Shown: one piece after another, positions 1-6,866 of the stretch
How the letters are laid out: each line of letters begins with the position of its first letter
Position numbering within the stretch: the first letter of the stretch is position 1
Assembly (NCBI GenBank): GCA_002393865.1
Contig: DGUD01000070.1
Coordinates: 1 to 10,033 of the forward strand
Direction: 5' to 3'
From: Treponema sp. UBA4319
GTDB lineage: Bacteria; Spirochaetota; Spirochaetia; Treponematales; Treponemataceae
Length of the DNA stretch: 10,033 nucleotides
Notes under the pieces: model-generated
Seen by the model: only the letters and a program-made list of their open reading frames with translations
What the model was told of the DNA's origin: nothing
The model's database searches: none
Program-made: the position numbers and the translations under genes

Positions 1-3
1 CCC

Positions 4-73
4 AGCGGAAAAACACCCGGACTGCCTGTTGCACGCTTCGCTTTGCAAATGGCAGCCCGGGAGTTTTTCCGCT
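4..73. terminator. Large imperfect hairpin, probable bidirectional terminator
   Basis: Positions 4-14 pair perfectly with 63-73 (11 bp). After single mismatches, 16-20 pairs with 57-61, 22-26 with 51-55, and 29-33 with 44-48, giving about 26 bp around a 10-nt loop. The outer arms carry an A5 run (9-13) and a T5 run (64-68). The inner GC-rich stem is therefore followed by a T tract on both strands, as in bidirectional rho-independent terminators. A second T6 run lies at 82-87. It probably ends a gene lying to the left of the window and insulates the cyclase gene. It could also be a copy of a dispersed palindromic repeat, which one window cannot settle. Confidence 0.6.
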
Positions 74-226
74 TCCGCGCATTTTTTATGTTGGCTCCTT
101 GGCTTTTGTAGCATAAAAAAGAAATTCATCTTAAAACAGTTTACATGATTTACCAATACCGCGTCCGTATTCAGATAAAATACATCTCATGCTGAAGCCC
201 TGGCCCTCCGCTTCCCCCTGTGCCCT

Positions 227-255
227 TTGCGTTCGGGCTGATTGTGTGCTATAAT
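227..255 (+). promoter_or_regulatory. Promoter of the sensor cyclase gene (extended -10)
   Basis: A perfect TATAAT -10 box lies at 250-255, preceded by the extended -10 TG at 247-248 (TGC then TATAAT). A weak -35 (TTGCGT, 227-232) sits at the ideal 17-bp spacing. The predicted +1 is about 262, which is itself the A of an in-frame ATG. This rules against the longer GTG reading at 220, because that codon would lie upstream of the transcript start. Confidence 0.65.
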
Positions 256-261
256 ACAGTT

Positions 262-3200
262 ATGTTTTGTGGAATACGGAAAAATATGGCTCGTAAGGCT
301 GCGGCCCTGCTCATGGGAGCCTTGGTGCGGCTCCCGCTTTTTGCCGTGCAGGAAGTGCAGCTGGATGATACGGACGATTTTTTAGGGGACTTTGAGAACC
401 GGGTGTGGACGGCTGCCGACGGGCTTCCGGGCAATACCATCACCGATTTGCTGCAGGATAGTACCGGATATCTGTACATCGGGACATACGGGGGACTCGT
501 CCGTTTTGACGGCGTGGAATTCCTGACGCTGAACCGGAACTTCAATCCCAAGTACAATTTTGTGTCCGCGCGCGCGCTTTTTCAGGACAAAAGCGGCAAT
601 ATCTGGGTCGGATCGAATGACGAGGGCGTCGCGCGCATCGGGGCGGATCGCTCCGTGCGTATGTTCACCGTGCAGGACGGGCTCCCGAACAATTCCATCA
701 GGGCGGTCTGCGAGGACTACGACGGCAACATCTGGGTCGGTACTGCCAGCGGTATCGCATACATAGAGCCCGGCTCTGACAGCATCCAGCGCCCGGCGGG
801 ACTTGCGCAGTACGATGAGGAGTCCATCCTCGTCTCTTGCATGTACTGCGATACAGCCGGCAGAATGTGGGTTACCAGCTCGGATCCCGGCAGCATCTAT
901 TTTTATTCCAACGGCAGTTTTTCCCGCTATACGGGCATACACTCGGTTGAGAACCCCGTGGTGAACGTCATCAGGCAGGATTCCCGCGGGACATTCTGGT
1001 TTGGTGTGTCGCCGCACTATGCGGTGCGCATCGATTCTGCGGGTGAGCGCCTGTACGATTTGGGGCATGGCGAGCAGCAGGGAACTATCGTCAACGCAAT
1101 CCTTCAGGACAAGACCGGGAGCCTCTGGTTCGGGCTTGACAGCGGTGTCGCCATCATGCACAACGGCCAGCTGAGCTTCTACGACCATGCGAACGGCCTG
1201 ACCGACAACAACGTAAAGACCATCCTGGAGGACAGGGAAGGCAATATCTGGCTGGCGACCGATCGCGGCGGCCTAGAGAAGCTGAGCCATTCGAAATTCA
1301 AGACGCTTGCGATGTCCAGCGCCGTGAACGCCATCGCGCAGGATCCGTCCGACGGGAGCATCTGGCTCGGCGAGGATGACGGGCTGTACTGCCTAGACCT
1401 GAAAGGCAGCATGATAACGAATGCTGCCACGGAGCTGTGCCGCGGGGTCAGAATCCGGCACGTGGGCTTTACCCGCTCAGGCGATCTGCTGGTGAGCACA
1501 TACGAGAAATTCGGGCAGCTCCTGTTCCGCAGGGACGGCTCCTACCGCTCATGGACAAAGGCCGACGGAATGACGGGCAACAAGGTTCGCGTGGCGCTGG
1601 AGCGTTCGAATGGCGATCTGTACGTCGGCACGACGAACGGCCTGAACGTCATTGACCCGGCGAGCGGGCAGGTGCGGACGTTTACGAGGGCAGACGGGCT
1701 TCCCCACGAATACATCATGTGTATCTACGAGGATTCCTCCGGTACGCTCTGGTTCGGGACGGACGGCGGCGGCGTCTTCTCCATGAAGGATGAAAAAGTT
1801 GATGTGGTATACACCACGGAGAACGGCCTTGTCGGCAACGTTATCTTCAAGATAAACGAGGAGCGGCCGGGAGAGCTGTGGATTTGCACGGGAACCGGCA
1901 TCAGCCGCGTCAGGGACGGCCGCATCGAGAATTTTTCTGCCTCGGACGGCCTCGGCACGGACGGCATCTTCCAGATTCTCTCCGATTATACGGAAAAACT
2001 CTGGATGACGAGCAACCGGGGCATTTCCTCCGCCCGGATGTCCGATTTCGACGATTTTGCCGCCGGACGCGCTAAGTCCCTGAACGTGAAATTCTTCTCC
2101 CGCTCCGACGGCATCCATTCCGGCGGCGTCACCTCCACGTCGCTTTCGATTAAAGATAACATCGGGCGCATCTGGTTCACGATGATAGATGGGGTCGCCG
2201 TGTATGACCCCGTAAAGATAACGTCGGACAACGCCGCGTCCCTCGTCCAGATTCAGGAAGTGTCGGTGGACGACGAGGAATGCGAGTACTCCGGGGGCGA
2301 GCTTGTGCTGGCGCCGGAGACCAAGCGCCTGAACATCAAGTTTGCCGGCATGAGCTTTATCTCTCCGGAGCAGATGCAGTTCCGCTACAAGCTGGACGGC
2401 TTTGACAGCGCTTTTTCCCAGTGGTCTACCTCCCGCGTCGTCTCGTACACGAACCTTCCGCCAGGGCGCTACAGCTTCAGGGTGCAGGCCTTGAACAGCA
2501 ATGACATCGAAAGCCCGCTCTCGGAGGGGCTTGTCATCGTCAAGCGCCCTTTCTTCTGGCAGCTGTGGTATTTCTGGCTCCTGATGGCGCTGCTGGTGCT
2601 GTCCGCCATCGGGCTCGTCATCTACGGGCGCTACTGCCGCCTCAGGCGCTACCAGCGTATGCTGGAGGCGGAGGTCGAGCGCAAGACCTCCGAGCTGAAG
2701 CAGAAGGCGCATGACCTTGAGCTTGAGAAATCCAAGTCCGAGCGGCTGCTGCTGAACATCCTGCCGCAACCGGTCGCCGAGGAGCTGACTGACAGCCCTG
2801 AGAAAGTCATCGCCGACCAGTATGAGCATGTGACCGTCCTCTTTGCCGATATCGTCGGTTTTACCAAGATGTCCTCCGGCATGCGGGCGAGCGATATTGT
2901 CAGGATGCTCAACATGCTCTTCTCCAGATTCGACCAGCGTGCCCTTGACGAGCACGTGGAGAAGATAAAGACCATCGGTGACGCGTATATGGCGGCCTGC
3001 GGGCTTGAGGAGGACGCGGACGCGGAGTCTTGCGCCGAGAGGATGATACGCTTTGCCTTCGGCATGTTCCGGGATCTGGAGGAATTCAACATCGGCAAGC
3101 CCCTGAAGCTCCAGATGAGGATAGGCATAAACACCGGGCCGCTGGTTGCGGGCGTTATCGGCAAGTCCAAATTCATCTATGATATCTGGGGGGATACCGT

Positions 3201-3363
3201 GAACGTCGCGAGCCGTATGGAGAGCAGCGGCAGGGCGGAGAGGATTCACGTGACCGAGGAGACCCGGAACCTTGCCGGCAAACGCTTTGCCTTTGAGGGA
3301 CCTGAGGAAATCGAGGTGAAGGGCAAAGGTCTGATGAAGACCTATTTTGTGAAGGTCTACTAG
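262..3363 (+). CDS. Membrane-bound sensor adenylyl cyclase: double beta-propeller, Y_Y_Y domain, TM, class III cyclase
   Basis: Predicted to make cAMP from ATP in response to an extracytoplasmic signal. Numbered from ATG 262 (1033 aa): a signal peptide (about 1-28, basic start, hydrophobic core, ending LFA); 14 two-component-regulator-type propeller repeats (about 47-690, each with a D-x-x-G-x-(I/L)-W-(V/F/L)-G-like core), enough for two seven-bladed propellers; a Y_Y_Y domain (about 694-760, with YKLDGFD and NLPPGRYSF); one TM helix (about 768-790); a coiled coil (about 793-830) running into LLLNIL (829-834), a helix common before class III cyclases; and the cyclase domain (about 850-1030). 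Its active site is complete for a homodimer: metal-binding D863 and D907, adenine-selecting K903 and D974, and transition-state N981 and R985. The Lys/Asp pair argues for ATP and against GTP. The outer half matches hybrid two-component polysaccharide sensors of Bacteroidetes, so a carbohydrate ligand is plausible but unproven. A second start, ATG 286 (1025 aa), has a weak GGA 5 nt upstream and also leaves a signal peptide. Confidence 0.93.
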   Translation: MFCGIRKNMARKAAALLMGALVRLPLFAVQEVQLDDTDDFLGDFENRVWTAADGLPGNTITDLLQDSTGYLYIGTYGGLVRFDGVEFLTLNRNFNPKYNFVSARALFQDKSGNIWVGSNDEGVARIGADRSVRMFTVQDGLPNNSIRAVCEDYDGNIWVGTASGIAYIEPGSDSIQRPAGLAQYDEESILVSCMYCDTAGRMWVTSSDPGSIYFYSNGSFSRYTGIHSVENPVVNVIRQDSRGTFWFGVSPHYAVRIDSAGERLYDLGHGEQQGTIVNAILQDKTGSLWFGLDSGVAIMHNGQLSFYDHANGLTDNNVKTILEDREGNIWLATDRGGLEKLSHSKFKTLAMSSAVNAIAQDPSDGSIWLGEDDGLYCLDLKGSMITNAATELCRGVRIRHVGFTRSGDLLVSTYEKFGQLLFRRDGSYRSWTKADGMTGNKVRVALERSNGDLYVGTTNGLNVIDPASGQVRTFTRADGLPHEYIMCIYEDSSGTLWFGTDGGGVFSMKDEKVDVVYTTENGLVGNVIFKINEERPGELWICTGTGISRVRDGRIENFSASDGLGTDGIFQILSDYTEKLWMTSNRGISSARMSDFDDFAAGRAKSLNVKFFSRSDGIHSGGVTSTSLSIKDNIGRIWFTMIDGVAVYDPVKITSDNAASLVQIQEVSVDDEECEYSGGELVLAPETKRLNIKFAGMSFISPEQMQFRYKLDGFDSAFSQWSTSRVVSYTNLPPGRYSFRVQALNSNDIESPLSEGLVIVKRPFFWQLWYFWLLMALLVLSAIGLVIYGRYCRLRRYQRMLEAEVERKTSELKQKAHDLELEKSKSERLLLNILPQPVAEELTDSPEKVIADQYEHVTVLFADIVGFTKMSSGMRASDIVRMLNMLFSRFDQRALDEHVEKIKTIGDAYMAACGLEEDADAESCAERMIRFAFGMFRDLEEFNIGKPLKLQMRIGINTGPLVAGVIGKSKFIYDIWGDTVNVASRMESSGRAERIHVTEETRNLAGKRFAFEGPEEIEVKGKGLMKTYFVKVY

Positions 3364-3369
3364 GCATCT

Positions 3370-3393
3370 GGCGCGGGCTGCTGTGCCCGTGCC
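3370..3393 (+). terminator. Candidate weak terminator hairpin after the cyclase gene
   Basis: A 9-bp stem (3370-3378 with 3385-3393, one G-T wobble) with a 6-nt loop starts 6 nt after the cyclase stop. It is followed only by TTT (3397-3399), so it is a weak intrinsic terminator at best. The right arm can instead pair onward (3385-3389 with 3404-3408), so the two folds are mutually exclusive. Whether transcription stops here or partly reads into suf cannot be told from sequence. Confidence 0.35.
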
Positions 3394-3430
3394 GGCTTTC
3401 CTGCGGGCGGGGAAAAAATCATCCTCCCCC

Positions 3431-3459
3431 TTGCCCTTCAGGTAAAAAATCTATATACT
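3431..3459 (+). promoter_or_regulatory. Promoter of the suf operon
   Basis: TTGCCC (3431-3436) and TATACT (3454-3459) are separated by exactly 17 bp, a good sigma70-type promoter. The predicted +1 is about 3466, giving a leader of about 56 nt before the sufC ATG at 3522. The surrounding 3440-3510 stretch is markedly AT-rich compared with the flanking genes, as expected for a control region. No other promoter-like site was seen inside the operon, whose genes abut or overlap. Confidence 0.6.
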
Positions 3460-3470
3460 ATTACCTAGTA
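3456..3470. promoter_or_regulatory. Candidate operator dyad overlapping the suf -10 and +1
   Basis: TACTA (3456-3460) and TAGTA (3466-3470) form a 5-5-5 inverted repeat that covers the end of the -10 box and the predicted +1, a classic repressor position. Suf operons are often controlled by Rrf2-family iron-sulfur sensors such as IscR or SufR. The sequence does not clearly match a published Rrf2 consensus and no regulator gene is in the window, so the identity of any factor is open. A dyad this short can occur by chance. Confidence 0.3.
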
Positions 3471-3486
3471 GTTTGATAGAGAATCA

Positions 3487-3497
3487 CTGATTGTCAG
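3487..3497. promoter_or_regulatory. Second short dyad in the suf leader
   Basis: CTGA-TTG-TCAG (4-3-4) lies about 20 nt downstream of the predicted suf +1. It might be a second regulator half-site pair or a small leader hairpin. It is short, and the support is only its perfect symmetry and its location. Confidence 0.2.
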
Positions 3498-3508
3498 AGA
3501 AATATATA

Positions 3509-3514
3509 GAGGTG
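3509..3514 (+). promoter_or_regulatory. Ribosome binding site that decides the sufC start
   Basis: GAGGTG at 3509-3514 ends 1 nt before an in-frame ATG at 3516 but 7 nt before the ATG at 3522. The normal spacing favours 3522 as the start, so the protein begins MAEDLLEIQ, without the two extra residues of the longer reading. Confidence 0.6.
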
Positions 3515-3521
3515 TATGACT

Positions 3522-4364
3522 ATGGCGGAAGACTTGCTTGAGATTCAGAATCTGAGCGCCAGTATCGGCGATAAATCTATTTTACATGAGATTTCCCTGC
3601 ATGTAAAGAGGGGCGAGACTCATGTGCTCATGGGGCCGAACGGCGCGGGAAAGTCCACGCTGGGCTATACGCTGATGGGCAGCCCCGACTATACGGTGTC
3701 CGGCGGCAGAATTCTGTTCGGCGGCGAGGACATCACGGAGGAAAGCACCGACAAGCGGGCCAAGCGCGGCATGTACCTGAGCTTTCAGGAGCCGCTGGAG
3801 GTGCCCGGCATCTCCCTTGAGTCCTTCATCCGCTCCAGCCTGCAGCAGGTGACGGGGCAGCATGTCAAGCTCTTCCAGTTCCAGAAGGAGCTGGAGAAGG
3901 CCATGGATGTGCTGAACATGAACCACAGTTATGCGGAGCGCGACCTGAACGTCGGTTTTTCCGGTGGAGAGAAGAAAAAATCTGAGATTCTGCAGCTGCT
4001 GATGCTCAAACCGTCCTTTGCCATCCTTGACGAGACCGATTCGGGGCTTGATGTGGACGCTGTGCGCACGGTGAGCAAGGGCATAGAGACCTACCAGCAG
4101 CAGGCTGGCGGCGCCCTGCTCATCATCACCCATTCCGCGCGGATTCTGGAGAGCCTGCACGTGGACTACGTGCATATCATGGTGAAGGGGCGCATCGTGC
4201 ATACCGGCGACGGTTCTTTGGTGCGGCAGATAAACGAGCGGGGCTTCGAGGAATTCATTCCGCAGGAAGTGAAGGAGGCGGAGCGCAAGGCACGGCTCGC
4301 CGAGGCGGCAAAGGCTGCCATGGATGCGGTGAAGTCCGCGGCCGCAAACGGAGGCTTGCAGTAA
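3522..4364 (+). CDS. sufC: SufC, Fe-S cluster assembly ABC-type ATPase
   Basis: Cytosolic ATPase of the SUF machinery. It docks on SufB and SufD, and ATP binding drives the rearrangement that lets the scaffold build a cluster. Numbered from 3522 (280 aa): Walker A GPNGAGKST (38-46), Q-loop Q89, the SufC-type ABC signature FSGGEKKKSEI (146-156), Walker B ending ILDE (168-171) followed by TDSGLD, and the switch histidine H204. SufC proteins are soluble, and no membrane segment is seen. The protein is longer than the usual length of about 250 residues because of an Ala- and charge-rich helical tail (about 247-280) that is not part of the ATPase fold. It is the first gene of the operon, and sufB follows after 1 nt. 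Confidence 0.97.
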   Translation: MAEDLLEIQNLSASIGDKSILHEISLHVKRGETHVLMGPNGAGKSTLGYTLMGSPDYTVSGGRILFGGEDITEESTDKRAKRGMYLSFQEPLEVPGISLESFIRSSLQQVTGQHVKLFQFQKELEKAMDVLNMNHSYAERDLNVGFSGGEKKKSEILQLLMLKPSFAILDETDSGLDVDAVRTVSKGIETYQQQAGGALLIITHSARILESLHVDYVHIMVKGRIVHTGDGSLVRQINERGFEEFIPQEVKEAERKARLAEAAKAAMDAVKSAAANGGLQ

Positions 4365-4365
4365 G

Positions 4366-5778
4366 ATGGCAGAGGAAAAGACTCAGGTTGCGGATATAGA
4401 CCGTTCCCTTTATGATTTCCGCTATGCGGAGAGCGACCGCGATTTTTATAAAATCCGCAAGGGGCTTGACGAATCCATCGTCCGCAGAATCAGCGAGGAA
4501 AAGCAGGATCCCGACTGGATGAGGGATTTCCGGCTGAAGTCTCTCGCTTTGTTCAATGAAATCAACGAACCTGACTGGGGACCGGATATCCACGATCTCG
4601 ACATACAGAAAATCGTCACATACGTGAAAGCCAAGACCTCGATGGCCGCAAAGTGGGAGGATGTACCGAAGGATATCAAGGAGACCTTCGAGAAGCTCGG
4701 CATTCCGGAGGCGGAACGGGCAAGCCTTGCCGGTGTGGGCGCGCAGTACGACAGCGAGCTTGTCTACCACAACGTGCGGGACGAGGTGAGCGCGCAGGGC
4801 GTCGTGTATACGGACCTTGAGAGCGCCCTCAGGGGGCAGTACGCCGGCATGATCCGCGAGTATTTTATGCATCTGGTGCCGCCGTCCGACCACAAATTTG
4901 CCGCGCTGCATGGCGCTGTCTGGAGCGGCGGGAGCTTTGTCTACGTTCCCAAGGGCGTCAAGGTAAAGATTCCCCTCCAGTCCTACTTCCGCCTGAACGC
5001 GGCCGGCGCGGGGCAGTTTGAGCACACGCTCATCATCGTGGACGAGGGCGCGGATTTGCACTTTATAGAAGGCTGCTCCGCTCCCAAGTACAACGTCGCG
5101 AACCTGCATGCGGGCTGCGTGGAGCTGTACGTAAAGCGGGGCGCGCACCTGCGCTACAGCACGATAGAGAACTGGTCGAAGAACATGTACAACCTGAACA
5201 CCAAACGCGCGCTGGTGGAGGACGATGCCACTATGGAGTGGGTGAGCGGCTCCTTCGGCAGCCATATCTCATACCTCTATCCGACAACGCTGCTGAAGGG
5301 CAGTCATTCCCGCTGCGAGTTCACCGGCATAACCTTTGCGGGGCAGGGGCAGAACCTTGATACCGGTGCCAAGATGGTGCACATCGGGCAGTATACGTCC
5401 AGCGTCATCAACACAAAATCTATCAGCAAGTCGGGAGGAATCTCTACGTACCGCAGCTCCATTGTCGTGAACAGCGGCGCCAGGCATGCCAAGGCCAGCG
5501 TTGACTGCCAGAGCCTCATGCTTGATTCCGAAAGCCGCTCCGATACCGTTCCCGCGATGAGCATTATGACCGACGACTGCGACGTGGGGCACGAGGCGAA
5601 AATCGGACGTATCTCCAACAAGGCCGTGTTCTACCTGATGAGCCGCGGGCTCAGCGAGGAGGACGCCCGTGCTATGATTGTGAGCGGCTTCGCGAACCCC
5701 GTGAGCAAGGAGCTGCCGCTGGAATATGCGGTGGAGATGAACAACCTCATCCGCCTGGAGATGAAAGGAACATTGTAA
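4366..5778 (+). CDS. sufB: SufB, Fe-S cluster scaffold subunit
   Basis: Scaffold of the SufBCD complex, on which nascent iron-sulfur clusters are assembled in the cytosol. At 470 aa it is of normal family length. The SufBD beta-helix core covers roughly residues 200-440. Visible landmarks are EGCSAP with C237, which matches the position of the sulfur-accepting Cys of E. coli SufB (C254), C381 in SVDCQSL, matching the assembly-site Cys (C405), and VGHEA with H409 and E410, matching the His-Glu at that site. E. coli has a further Glu before the His; here it is Gly408, a form I recall in other anaerobe-type SufB proteins. GGAGG (4350-4354) inside the end of sufC is its ribosome binding site. The gene starts 1 nt after the sufC stop and shares 1 nt with sufD. 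Confidence 0.97.
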   Translation: MAEEKTQVADIDRSLYDFRYAESDRDFYKIRKGLDESIVRRISEEKQDPDWMRDFRLKSLALFNEINEPDWGPDIHDLDIQKIVTYVKAKTSMAAKWEDVPKDIKETFEKLGIPEAERASLAGVGAQYDSELVYHNVRDEVSAQGVVYTDLESALRGQYAGMIREYFMHLVPPSDHKFAALHGAVWSGGSFVYVPKGVKVKIPLQSYFRLNAAGAGQFEHTLIIVDEGADLHFIEGCSAPKYNVANLHAGCVELYVKRGAHLRYSTIENWSKNMYNLNTKRALVEDDATMEWVSGSFGSHISYLYPTTLLKGSHSRCEFTGITFAGQGQNLDTGAKMVHIGQYTSSVINTKSISKSGGISTYRSSIVVNSGARHAKASVDCQSLMLDSESRSDTVPAMSIMTDDCDVGHEAKIGRISNKAVFYLMSRGLSEEDARAMIVSGFANPVSKELPLEYAVEMNNLIRLEMKGTL

Positions 5779-6866
5779 TGAGCGCACAGATTAACAGCGA
5801 TGTGAACCAGTTTCCCACGCTTACCTGGAACCACTTGAATATAAACCGCACGCACCTGGAGGCTGCAATCACTGATGCCGCAGTCCCGGACTTTGATGTG
5901 GCGGCCGCCGGTGTCAATCTGCGGCAGATTCCGCGGGGCAGAGGCACTGTCCTTCCCCCGCGCGGAGAAAGCGGTCTCGGCAGGGAATTTGACGGGCAGT
6001 TTGACGCGGCCTGCACCGCAGCGGGGATTCCGCTCAACGAATTTTCGGTGGAGCCGGGCAGCTCGGAAGGAAAGCCCGTGCGGATTTCCTGCCATGCGGC
6101 GGACGGGAGCGCCGCTGCGCTGGACACGCTGATTCTTGCAGGGGAGGGCAGCTGCTCCACGTTCATCTTTGATTTTACGTCGGAAAAAAATGCGACCGGC
6201 GTGCTTGGCAGCCGTATCGAGGTTCGTGCGGAGGAAGGCGCCGTCGTCCACGTGGTGACGGTGAACCTGCTCGGCAGCGGCTTCGTGCATTTTGATTCGG
6301 TCGCCTCCACCGCCGCTGACGGGGCGCATATCAGCCTTACCCAGCTTGAGCTCGGTGCCGCGCAGGTCTATACGGGCAATTACGAGACACTTGCCGGAGA
6401 CGGCTCCCGTTTTGACGGGCGCCTCGGCTACCTGGTGCGGCAGGATCATTTCCTTGACGTGAACTATGTCTCCCGCCAGGAGGGACGCTCCACATCGAGC
6501 ACGATGAGCGCGGACGGCGTGGTGGCCGACAGCGCGCGCAAGACATGGCGCGGGACGATAGATTTCAGGAAAGGCTGCGAGGGCGCCACCGGTGACGAGC
6601 AGGAGAATGTCCTGCTGATGAGCCCGACGGTCGTGAACAAGACGCTGCCCGTCATTCTCTGCGACGAGGAGTCTGTGGAAGGCCGCCACGGTGCCTCCAT
6701 CGGTCGGCTCGGCAAGGACATCCTCTTTTATATGCAGAGCCGGGGCATAAGCGAGAAGGATGCCGAAAAGCTGATGATACGGGCAAAAATCTCCTCTGTG
6801 TGCCGGGATATCCCCGACGAGGCGCTTGTCGCCGCCGTGCAGGAATTTCTGGAAGGAGCTGTATGA
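5778..6866 (+). CDS. sufD: SufD, SufB-partner scaffold subunit
   Basis: Partner of SufB in the SufBC2D complex, also linked in E. coli to iron entry. The C-terminal SufBD core is recognisable (about 130-345), including the segment GRHGASIGRL, whose H304 lies where E. coli SufD has its functional His360, followed by LFYMQSRGIS. At 362 aa it is clearly shorter than the 420-440 residues of E. coli and Bacillus SufD, mainly by a reduced N-terminal part; the core looks intact, so this is not a broken gene. The start codon overlaps the sufB stop (TAATG), and AAGGAA lies 7 nt upstream (5765-5770), which indicates translational coupling. Confidence 0.94.
   Translation: MSAQINSDVNQFPTLTWNHLNINRTHLEAAITDAAVPDFDVAAAGVNLRQIPRGRGTVLPPRGESGLGREFDGQFDAACTAAGIPLNEFSVEPGSSEGKPVRISCHAADGSAAALDTLILAGEGSCSTFIFDFTSEKNATGVLGSRIEVRAEEGAVVHVVTVNLLGSGFVHFDSVASTAADGAHISLTQLELGAAQVYTGNYETLAGDGSRFDGRLGYLVRQDHFLDVNYVSRQEGRSTSSTMSADGVVADSARKTWRGTIDFRKGCEGATGDEQENVLLMSPTVVNKTLPVILCDEESVEGRHGASIGRLGKDILFYMQSRGISEKDAEKLMIRAKISSVCRDIPDEALVAAVQEFLEGAV

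Noticed and set aside
140..181. A second promoter-like set (TTTACA at 140-145, TAAAAT at 176-181) and an AATAC-N7-GTATT dyad (155-171)
   Set aside because: The spacing between the boxes is 30 bp, far from 17, and the dyad is short. The AT-rich stretch 88-190 holds nothing else I can name.
220..261. Longer reading of the cyclase gene from GTG 220
   Set aside because: The extended -10 promoter (247-255) lies inside this stretch, there is no ribosome binding site before 220, and the added residues would sit ahead of a good signal peptide.
595..1260. Repeated DNA with a GGCAA(T/C)ATCTGG core (for example near 596, 723 and 1240)
   Set aside because: These are the coding sequences for the conserved G-N-I-W of successive propeller repeats, not a separate DNA element.
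1549..3249. Long minus-strand open frame (566 codons) opposite the cyclase gene
   Set aside because: It is a shadow of GC-rich codon use on the plus strand: no recognisable domain, and the plus frame has full domain-level support.
4255..5265. Minus-strand open frames opposite sufB (also 5269-5787 and 5631-6689 opposite sufB/sufD)
   Set aside because: They lie wholly or almost wholly antisense to well-identified suf genes, show no family resemblance, and have low-complexity composition typical of complementary frames.
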